A DNA stretch of 8,286 nt from CAIWTU01 sp035686205 (GTDB taxonomy: Bacteria > Desulfobacterota > Desulfuromonadia > Geobacterales > Geobacteraceae): assembly GCA_035686205.1 (NCBI GenBank), contig DASRZQ010000028.1:1-8286 (forward strand). The letters are read 5' to 3'. Below, piece by piece: positions 1-5,465 of the stretch. How positions within the stretch are numbered: position 1 is the first letter of the stretch; each line of letters opens with the position of its first letter. The translations under genes were made by a program, and so were the position numbers. The notes under the pieces are model-generated. The model was not told where the DNA came from, ran no database searches, and saw only the letters and a program-made list of their open reading frames with translations.

Positions 1-119
1 CGGTTCAGCCGTATGCCGTGGACGTATCCAGCGGGGTGGAGGCTGCTCCAGGTAAAAAGGATCCGGACAAAGTCAGGAGATTTATAGAAAATGCAAAGGG
101 GTTAGTGGAGGAAAAATGA
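1..119 (+). CDS. trpF: Phosphoribosylanthranilate isomerase, C-terminal end (partial)
   Basis: Only the last 38 codons are inside the window; the frame starts at base 3 and stops with TGA at 117-119. The enzyme converts N-(5-phosphoribosyl)anthranilate to CdRP (an Amadori rearrangement) in cytoplasmic tryptophan synthesis. The tail carries the family's C-terminal signature: VDVSSGVE, the last phosphate-binding segment of the TIM barrel, then APGKKDPDKV and a final helix ending in LVEEK. The stop codon overlaps the trpB start (ATGA), the usual sign of translational coupling, and trpB as the next gene confirms the assignment. The 5' part lies outside the window, so its integrity cannot be judged. 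Confidence 0.93.
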   Translation, partial: VQPYAVDVSSGVEAAPGKKDPDKVRRFIENAKGLVEEK

Positions 120-1309
120 GATTACCCGACAGGCAGGGCCACTTCGGCCAGTTCGGAGGGAAATATGTATCCGAAACATTGATGCCGATTCTCAGGGAAC
201 TGGAACAGGCCTATGAAACCTATAAAAACGACAGGGAGTTCAAGGACGAGTTTTCCTATTACCTGAAACAGTACGTGGGCCGCCCGAGCCCCCTGTATTT
301 TGCTGAAAAGCTCACGGCGAAGCTTGGCGGAGCGAAGATATACCTGAAGCGCGAAGACCTGAACCACACCGGCGCCCACAAGATCAACAATACAATTGGC
401 CAGGGACTCCTTGCCAGGCGCATGGGCAAGAAAAGGGTCATCGCCGAAACCGGCGCCGGTCAGCATGGCGTAGCGACCGCCACGATCGCCGCCCTTTTCG
501 GGATGGAATGCGAGATCTTCATGGGAGAGGAAGATATCCACAGACAGGCGCTAAACGTCTTTCGCATGAAGCTGCTCGGTTCGAAGGTAACACCCGTAAC
601 GTCGGGAACCGCCACTCTCAAGGACGCCATGAACGAAGCGCTGCGCAACTGGGTGACCCACGTGCGCGACACCTTTTACGTCATCGGCACCACTGCCGGG
701 CCGCATCCGTACCCGATGATGGTCAGGGATTTCCAGTCGGTGATCGGCAGGGAGGCGAAATTGCAGCACGAGAAGGCCGAAAGGAGACACCCGGATTATC
801 TGGTGGCGGCGGTAGGAGGCGGAAGCAACGCACTGGGGCTCTTTTATCCGTTCCTGAACGATTCCGAGGTGCGGATGATCGGGGTCGAAGCGGCCGGCTA
901 CGGAATCGAATCCGGCAAACACGCCGCGCCCCTGTGCGCCGGCACGGTGGGGGTGCTTCACGGCAACAAGACCTATCTCCTCCAGGACCAGTACGGCCAA
1001 ATTGCCAATGCCCACTCCATTTCCGCGGGGCTCGATTACCCGGGGGTGGGTCCGGAGCACGCCTGGCTGAAGGACAGCGGGCGGGCGGAATATGTTTCCA
1101 TTACCGATGAAGAGGCGATGGAAGGTTTCAGGGTCCTGACGATGGAAGAGGGTATACTTCCCGCCCTGGAGTCGTCACACGCGGTTGCCCACGTTCTCAA
1201 ATTCGCGCCGACGCTGCCGAAAGACAAGACCATCGTGGTCTGCCTTTCCGGCAGGGGGGACAAGGACATACATACGGTGGCCCGGGTTATGGGAGTGAGT
1301 CTGGAGTAA
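116..1309 (+). CDS. trpB: Tryptophan synthase beta subunit
   Basis: A 397-aa PLP enzyme that condenses indole with L-serine to give L-tryptophan; it normally works as an alpha2-beta2 complex with TrpA. It is full length for the short TrpB1 class. Visible residues: Schiff-base lysine K89 in HKINN, catalytic E111 in AETGAGQHG, phosphate loop GGGSN at 234-238, D307 in AGLDYPGVGPEH, and S379 in CLSGRGDKD contacting the pyridine nitrogen. All sit exactly two residues after the well-known Salmonella positions (K87, E109, D305, S377). The start is the ATG overlapping the trpF stop, with GGAGG at 107-111. TrpB1 types usually need TrpA for full activity, yet no trpA follows here; a photolyase starts 4 nt downstream instead. 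Confidence 0.98.
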   Translation: MRLPDRQGHFGQFGGKYVSETLMPILRELEQAYETYKNDREFKDEFSYYLKQYVGRPSPLYFAEKLTAKLGGAKIYLKREDLNHTGAHKINNTIGQGLLARRMGKKRVIAETGAGQHGVATATIAALFGMECEIFMGEEDIHRQALNVFRMKLLGSKVTPVTSGTATLKDAMNEALRNWVTHVRDTFYVIGTTAGPHPYPMMVRDFQSVIGREAKLQHEKAERRHPDYLVAAVGGGSNALGLFYPFLNDSEVRMIGVEAAGYGIESGKHAAPLCAGTVGVLHGNKTYLLQDQYGQIANAHSISAGLDYPGVGPEHAWLKDSGRAEYVSITDEEAMEGFRVLTMEEGILPALESSHAVAHVLKFAPTLPKDKTIVVCLSGRGDKDIHTVARVMGVSLE

Positions 1310-1313
1310 GGCC

Positions 1314-2663
1314 GTGGGCATGGTCGACCGGAAACGCGTTACGGTTCTCAAGGAGGCGGGGCAGAAGGCCGGACCGGTTATCTACTGGATGAGCCGCGAC
1401 CAGCGTTCCGAGGACAACTGGGCGCTACTGTTCGCCCAGGAGCTGGCCCTGGAACTGAAATCGCCTCTGGCGGTGGTCTTCTGCCTGGTACCGCGATATC
1501 TGGGTGCGACCGTCAGGCAGTACGGCTTCATGTTGAAGGGGCTGCGGGAAGTCGAAGGAAAACTGGCGGTAAAGGGTATTCCGTTTTCCCTGGCTTCAGG
1601 AAAGCCGGAAGAGGAAATCCCGCGATTCGTGGATAAATACGGTGCGGCCGCCCTGGTTACCGATTTCAACCCTCTCAGAATCAAGCAGACCTGGGACCGG
1701 CTGGTTGTGGAAAGACTGGCCGTCCCTTTCTATGAAGTGGATGCGCACAATGTCGTCCCCTGTCGCGTTGCATCGGCAAGGCAGGAATATGGCGCCCATA
1801 CCTTTCGACCCAGATTGCGTCGTGCCCTCCCTGAATTCCTGACCGGGTTCCCCGGACTGGAGGAGCACCCGTTTCCCTGGAAATGCCTGAAATCCTGCGT
1901 GGACTGGGAAAGGGCCGTGAAAGAATGCGGAGCGGACGTTTCCGTCCCCGAGGTCGGGCGGGCGGAGCCGGGCGAATCGGCCGGACGGCGCGCCCTGCGC
2001 TCTTTTCTGGAAGAGCGGCTGCAATTCTACGACTCCTCGAGGAATGACCCCGCGAAAAAAGGTCAATCAGAACTATCCCCCTATCTTCACTTCGGGCATA
2101 TCGCGCCGCAGAGGGTTGCTCTTGAAGCCGAACGGTACGATGCCAACTTCCGATCCCTGGAAGCATTTCTTGAACAGCTTCTGGTAAGACGCGAGTTGTC
2201 GGACAATTTCTGCCTGTACAACGATAATTATGACAGTTTTCAGGGCTTTCCCGCATGGGCGAGGACAACCCTCGACTGCCACCGGGATGATCCGCGGGAA
2301 TATGTCTATTCCACGGAAGCATTTGAAAGGGCCGAAACGCATGACGCGCTGTGGAATGCTGCCCAGAAGGAAATGACGCTGACCGGCAAGATGCACGGAT
2401 ACATGCGCATGTATTGGGCCAAGAAGATTCTGGAGTGGACCGAATCCCCGGAACGGGCGCTGGAAACGGCGATTTATCTCAACGACAGGTATGAGCTTGA
2501 CGGCCGCGATCCCAACGGATACGCGGGAATTGCCTGGAGCATCGGCGGCGTCCACGACAGACCGTGGTCTGAAAGGCCGGTTTTCGGGAAAATCCGGTTC
2601 ATGAGCTTCAATGGCTGTGCCAGAAAATTCGACGTCGGGGATTATATCGCCAGATGGAGGTAA
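1314..2663 (+). CDS. phr: Class II deoxyribodipyrimidine (CPD) photolyase
   Basis: A 449-aa flavoprotein that uses blue or near-UV light and reduced FAD to split cyclobutane pyrimidine dimers. Residues from about 20 to 150 form the alpha/beta antenna domain (VIYWMSRDQRSEDNWALLFAQ). The FAD-binding helical domain follows, with QSELSPYLHFGHI (251-263), LVRRELSDNFC (290-300), LTGKMHGYMRMYWAKK and, near the end, DPNGYAGIAWSIGGVHDRPW. These are class II, not class I, signatures. W347, W368 and W375 match the electron-transfer tryptophans W360, W381 and W388 of the Methanosarcina mazei enzyme at a constant offset of 13 (numbers recalled, not aligned). The GTG at 1314 is preferred: GGAG at 1303-1306 lies 7 nt away, whereas the in-frame ATG at 1320 is 13 nt away. 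It probably depends on the trp transcript, since only 4 nt separate it from trpB. Confidence 0.95.
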   Translation: MGMVDRKRVTVLKEAGQKAGPVIYWMSRDQRSEDNWALLFAQELALELKSPLAVVFCLVPRYLGATVRQYGFMLKGLREVEGKLAVKGIPFSLASGKPEEEIPRFVDKYGAAALVTDFNPLRIKQTWDRLVVERLAVPFYEVDAHNVVPCRVASARQEYGAHTFRPRLRRALPEFLTGFPGLEEHPFPWKCLKSCVDWERAVKECGADVSVPEVGRAEPGESAGRRALRSFLEERLQFYDSSRNDPAKKGQSELSPYLHFGHIAPQRVALEAERYDANFRSLEAFLEQLLVRRELSDNFCLYNDNYDSFQGFPAWARTTLDCHRDDPREYVYSTEAFERAETHDALWNAAQKEMTLTGKMHGYMRMYWAKKILEWTESPERALETAIYLNDRYELDGRDPNGYAGIAWSIGGVHDRPWSERPVFGKIRFMSFNGCARKFDVGDYIARWR

Positions 2664-2691
2664 ACAGGCGTCAGTTCTGGAAAATCAGCAT

Positions 2692-3573
2692 TCAGACGCC
2701 GGCGTCGAGATCAAGCTCGATCCTGAACTCAACTCCGTCGTCCAGGTTGTTCGCGGTAAGTTTTCCGCCCATTTTCCGTTCAATAATTTCCTTAGCCAAA
2801 AATAATCCCAAGCCGTTTCCGTTTCCCCGGGACCCGGAAGCCGGGTGCGGTTCAAATACCCCTTCGACAGACGGCAGGCATCCGCCGTTATCTCGAAATG
2901 AGATGACGCAACGGCCGTTCGTGCGGGAGAGTCGAACGGAAATGGAGGGGTTTTCGATCTTGTTCTGGAGCAGGATTTTTCTTGAGCTGTTGAACATGCT
3001 CAACATGATTCGGCAGAACTCGTTCCGGAGACCGCTGACCGTCAGGTCTTCGTTACCGTCGTCAAGCGAGACGGAGACACCGGCTGATTTCATGCTCCCT
3101 TCGACAAATGACAAAACGCCTTGCAGGGAGTCGTTCAGGCTGAACAGCTCCCTTTTTCTGTCGATCTGCATGAAATCCCTGAAGCTCTGTACGGTCCGCG
3201 ACATATGTTTGACGGTATCCAGCACTTCATTGACCATTTCATTAATGTAACTTTCGTCGACATCTTTTCTTTCAAAGTCGAACTGCAGTTTCTGGACGGT
3301 CAGGCCGATGATGTTCAGGGGCTGCCGCCACTGGTGGGCGATGTTGCCCACGAGTTCTTCCATGACCGCCAGGCAGCTTTCCTGGAGAAGGAACCGCTCT
3401 TCGACCGGTTCTTCCTGTGCTTCCCTGCGGGTTTCAGCTGAATGTCCCACGGTTTTATTATGTAAACGGGAAACCGTTTTCTTCGACCCGGCGGACTTTT
3501 TATCCTGCTTCTCAAGCAGCTCCTCGATTTCCCGAATCAACTCCTCTTTGCCCATAACTCCGTAATTCTTCAT
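2692..3573 (-). CDS. Soluble orphan sensor histidine kinase
   Basis: A 293-aa two-component kinase. Residues 1 to about 60 are charged and helical (KEELIREIEELLEK), probably a coiled coil. The dimerisation/phosphotransfer helix holds the H-box IAHQWRQPLN with phosphoacceptor H80. The HATPase domain shows an N-box around NEF..MLSMFNSS (N195), a G1 box DNGG (from D228), FEP (240-242) and a G2 box GNGNGLGL (250-257). There is no PAS, GAF, HAMP or membrane segment, so the signal must enter through the coil or a partner. The ATP lid is short and somewhat divergent (GGC after DN, NSS in place of the usual NNA). ATG 3573 is chosen because GGAG sits 6 nt upstream; a TTG four codons earlier overlaps that RBS. 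No response regulator is nearby. It converges on the photolyase gene with a 28-bp gap and follows the MocR gene on the same strand. Confidence 0.9.
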   Translation of the reverse strand: MKNYGVMGKEELIREIEELLEKQDKKSAGSKKTVSRLHNKTVGHSAETRREAQEEPVEERFLLQESCLAVMEELVGNIAHQWRQPLNIIGLTVQKLQFDFERKDVDESYINEMVNEVLDTVKHMSRTVQSFRDFMQIDRKRELFSLNDSLQGVLSFVEGSMKSAGVSVSLDDGNEDLTVSGLRNEFCRIMLSMFNSSRKILLQNKIENPSISVRLSRTNGRCVISFRDNGGCLPSVEGVFEPHPASGSRGNGNGLGLFLAKEIIERKMGGKLTANNLDDGVEFRIELDLDAGV

Positions 3574-3627
3574 GAAATACTCCAAATATATGCTGATGGC
3601 AACCTTTTCAATCGGTAAATTCAGTAA

Positions 3628-3636
3628 ATAATATCA
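3628..3636 (-). promoter_or_regulatory. Candidate extended -10 promoter of the histidine kinase gene
   Basis: Read on the - strand this is TG-A-TATTAT, an extended -10 hexamer. It would start transcription near 3621 and give a leader of about 48 nt before the ATG at 3573. No good -35 box stands 17 bp upstream, which extended -10 promoters can tolerate. The surroundings are very AT-rich, so chance matches are likely and this call is weak. Confidence 0.3.
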
Positions 3637-3650
3637 CATTTTTTTTATAT

Positions 3651-3727
3651 GGCATCCCGACAGCTTCATGAATCAAAAAAAATTTTAAAATTTTATTTTT
3701 TATGATGCCGCCTGAAGCTGATGTCGG
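3651..3727. repeat. Two interlocked inverted repeats around an A/T core
   Basis: This lies in the 165-bp gap between the MocR stop and the kinase start. Repeat a is GGCATC (3651-3656) with GATGCC (3704-3709). Repeat b is CCGACAGCTTCA (3657-3668) with TGAAGC (3713-3718) and TGTCGG (3722-3727), a 12-bp match broken by a 3-nt bulge. The order a-b-a'-b' means the two stems either form a pseudoknot or exclude one another. The core (3675-3702) is nearly pure A/T. On the - strand no U-run follows the last stem, so it is not an ordinary intrinsic terminator. It could be a 3' structure of the MocR mRNA, a 5' leader of the kinase mRNA, or a protein-binding site. Confidence 0.6.
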
Positions 3728-3738
3728 TTCGATGTGAA

Positions 3739-5184
3739 CTACTTCCGCATTGTCGAGGCAAGTTCACCGATAACTGCAAGTGACTTTTCGATCCTTTCGG
3801 ACCAGTAAGCCGCATTAAGCCGTATGAAATTCCGGTATTTGCGGGACGCCGAAAATATAAGGCCTGGAGCGATGGTGATCCCCATCTTCAGCGCCTGCCC
3901 ATACAGTTTGATGGAGTCGACATATTCGGGCATCTCCACCCAGATTACGAACCCTCCCGACGGACTGTTGACCTCGGTGCCCCTCGGAAAGTGTCTTTTA
4001 ACCTCCTGGGCCATCAGAGACGTCTGGCGGGCGTATAGGCCCCGGATCCTCCTCAGGTACTGGTCGTATCCGCCGTTGGCCAGGAACTCGGCTATGGCGA
4101 GCTGCGGCAGGGTTGCCGTGGCGATATTGCTGACGGCTTTCAGCCTTTCGATCTTTTCCTGGAAACGGCCCGCGGCAACCCAGCCCACGCGGTAGCCCGG
4201 TGCCAGGGTCTTGGAAAATGACGAACAGAGAATTACCAGTCCCTTTTTGTCGTAGCGTTTCGCCACTCTCGGGCGGTCGTAAGAAAATCCGAGATCGCCG
4301 TACACGTCGTCCTCTATGAGCGGTATGTCGTGGCCGGCCAGGATTCTGACCAGCTCCTTCTTTTTATCGTCCGGCATGCAGCTGCCGTAGGGATTGTTGA
4401 AATTGGAAATGACCAGGCAGGCGTGAACCGGGTTGTGCTCCACGGCGTAGCGGAGCGCGGAAAGGCTCATGCCGGTCTGCGGGTGGGTCGGTATTTCCAG
4501 GGCCTTGAGATCGAGCATTTCGATGACCTGGAGCAGGTTGTAGAATACCGGGGATTCGATGGCGACGGTATCTCCCGGTTTGCAGACGGCGCGCAGGGAG
4601 AGCATTACCGCTTCCAGGCAGCCGCTGGTGACCACGATACTGTCGGGAGTCAGTGAACATCCGGCCGTCATCGCCCGCTGGGCAAGCTGTATCCGCAGTT
4701 TCTCGCAACCCGGAGGGAAGTCGTACGAGATCCCCTGAAATTTGAAACGGCGGGAAATGGTTGAAAGAATGCGGTTCAGTTTGTCCACCGGCAGATTTTC
4801 GGGGTTGGGGGTAGCGACGCCCAGCGGGACGAGATCGGAATTTCGGGCGTCGCGCATTATCATCATTACCAGTTCGTTAACGCTGACATGCGTGGGCACC
4901 GCTGGCAAAAGCGGTATTTCCGCTTCGGCCTTAAGCTTGGGAAACTGTTGCCGCACGTAATATCCCGATTGCGGGCGGGCCTCGATAATGCCCTGGTTTT
5001 CCAGGTGGAAGTAAGCCTTCAGCACCGTCGAGATGCTGACTTTCATCTGCCGGCTCAGGCTTCTTACCGATGGTATGCGTTCGCCGGCGCGGTATGTGCC
5101 CTTTTTGATCAGGCCTTCGATACGTCCCGCGATTTTTTCGTATCTGTATGGGTCTGAAGTCTCGGCATGTTTATTTGTTGTCAT
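3739..5184 (-). CDS. MocR-type (GntR/aminotransferase fusion) transcriptional regulator, YdcR-like
   Basis: A 481-aa protein. Residues about 13-80 form a GntR winged helix-turn-helix: YEKIAGRIEGLI, GERIPSVRSLSRQ, VSISTVLKAYFHLE, and the wing ARPQSGYYVR. The rest is a fold-type I PLP aminotransferase-like domain with SNFNNPYG (N264), EDDVYGD (D293), PLP-lysine K325 in SSFSKTLAPGYRVGW, and substrate-carboxylate arginine R455 in FIRLN. Members normally act as PLP- or amino-acid-responsive regulators of neighbouring genes rather than as enzymes. The closest known type is E. coli YdcR, from the VRSLSRQ and SGYYVR pattern. It is divergent from the aldehyde:ferredoxin oxidoreductase gene, whose control region it likely binds. 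The start is the ATG at 5184; the only RBS-like sequence (GGAAAG, about 10 nt upstream) is weak. The effector is unknown. Confidence 0.94.
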   Translation of the reverse strand: MTTNKHAETSDPYRYEKIAGRIEGLIKKGTYRAGERIPSVRSLSRQMKVSISTVLKAYFHLENQGIIEARPQSGYYVRQQFPKLKAEAEIPLLPAVPTHVSVNELVMMIMRDARNSDLVPLGVATPNPENLPVDKLNRILSTISRRFKFQGISYDFPPGCEKLRIQLAQRAMTAGCSLTPDSIVVTSGCLEAVMLSLRAVCKPGDTVAIESPVFYNLLQVIEMLDLKALEIPTHPQTGMSLSALRYAVEHNPVHACLVISNFNNPYGSCMPDDKKKELVRILAGHDIPLIEDDVYGDLGFSYDRPRVAKRYDKKGLVILCSSFSKTLAPGYRVGWVAAGRFQEKIERLKAVSNIATATLPQLAIAEFLANGGYDQYLRRIRGLYARQTSLMAQEVKRHFPRGTEVNSPSGGFVIWVEMPEYVDSIKLYGQALKMGITIAPGLIFSASRKYRNFIRLNAAYWSERIEKSLAVIGELASTMRK

Positions 5185-5217
5185 AATTCAAGCACTTTCC
5201 ATATTTATTTTATTCCG

Positions 5218-5227
5218 TTGTATACAA
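5218..5227. promoter_or_regulatory. GntR-like palindrome TTGTATACAA
   Basis: A perfect 10-bp palindrome whose centre is about 38 bp upstream of the MocR start codon, where it would overlap that gene's own promoter. GntR-family operators often contain a GTATAC core, so this is a candidate autoregulatory site. MocR proteins as a group more often bind direct repeats, so a different GntR protein is also possible. Confidence 0.45.
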
Positions 5228-5246
5228 TCGGTTGAAAATAATTGCG

Positions 5247-5274
5247 GTACAGTTGCCGTTATTGCGAACTGTAC
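5247..5274. promoter_or_regulatory. Inverted repeat GTACAGTT-N12-AACTGTAC
   Basis: Perfect 8-bp arms (5247-5254 and 5267-5274) separated by 12 bp, so the arm centres are 20 bp apart, about two helical turns. That geometry suits a dimer binding one face of the DNA. Two direct copies of ATTGCG (5241-5246 and 5261-5266) run through the same site at the same 20-bp interval. It lies between the divergent genes and is a good candidate MocR operator. Confidence 0.55.
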
Positions 5275-5362
5275 TGGTTGTTTAATTGAAATTCTGCATC
5301 TGTTATTCATAACACATTACGGTTATATTGCGAACCATATATTTTTACTCAAATTGAAATTC
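5258..5362 (+). repeat. Duplicated regulatory module (ATTGCGAAC ... AATTGAAATTC)
   Basis: The 9-mer ATTGCGAAC occurs at 5261-5269 and 5327-5335, and the 11-mer AATTGAAATTC at 5284-5294 and 5352-5362. Thus two copies of the same ordered pair occur, 66-68 bp apart, each with GTTAT just before the 9-mer (5258-5262 and 5322-5326). The 9-mer to 11-mer distance differs by only 2 bp between copies. A further ATTGCG lies at 5241-5246. This looks like an old tandem duplication or a set of paired operators upstream of AOR. The second 9-mer overlaps the best -10 candidate, which would fit repression. Confidence 0.6.
5301..5314. promoter_or_regulatory. Palindrome TGTTAT-TC-ATAACA
   Basis: A perfect 6+6 inverted repeat with a 2-bp centre, placed between the two module copies in the AOR upstream region. 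It is not a close match to the FNR or CRP consensus. Its GTTAT/ATAAC half-sites recur at the promoter of the 174-aa gene at 7294-7315, where their spacing is 10 bp larger. Binding protein unknown. Confidence 0.4.
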
Positions 5363-5454
5363 AGGTCTCTTTCGGCATGGCGGAACGATTCCTGGAATTA
5401 AAAAGGCATTAGGGTTCCATTCCATTTACGGGATGGATGGGAGAAAACCAAAAG

Positions 5455-5460
5455 AGGAGG
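5455..5460 (+). promoter_or_regulatory. Ribosome binding site of AOR
   Basis: A perfect AGGAGG ends 5 nt before the ATG at 5466. It decides the start: the upstream in-frame ATG at 5433 has no such site and would add 11 charged residues not typical of the family. Confidence 0.9.
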
Positions 5461-5465
5461 ATAGA

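Larger units (their letters stand above)
5185..5465. promoter_or_regulatory. Divergent control region between the MocR regulator and AOR
   Basis: This 281-bp spacer contains no gene and is clearly richer in A/T than the coding sequence on both sides. It must hold the promoters for both divergent genes. It contains several perfect palindromes and a duplicated module, listed separately. A plausible AOR -10 is TATATT at 5324-5329 (+ strand), overlapped by an ATTGCG copy, but its -35 is poor. A small imperfect hairpin, CCAT-T-CCAT (5417-5425) with ATGGATGG (5433-5440), lies in the AOR leader ahead of the RBS. Neither transcription start can be placed with confidence from sequence alone. Confidence 0.8.

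Noticed and set aside
508..1110. 200-codon + strand frame inside trpB
   Set aside because: It is out of frame within a fully conserved trpB and has arginine-rich, low-information content typical of shadow frames.
2695..2706. 12-bp palindrome GACGCCGGCGTC at the kinase 3' end as a terminator
   Set aside because: It lies inside the coding sequence, has no loop and no T-run on either strand.
3574..3585. TTG start four codons upstream for the histidine kinase
   Set aside because: It overlaps the GGAG that serves the ATG at 3573.
5284..5313. TTGAAA-N17-ATAACA as the AOR promoter
   Set aside because: The -10 match is poor and the region is AT-rich; several equally weak alternatives exist, so I did not list it as a feature.
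5433..5465. Earlier in-frame ATG for AOR
   Set aside because: No RBS before it, the added residues are unlike the family N-terminus, and AGGAGG sits 5 nt before the ATG at 5466.
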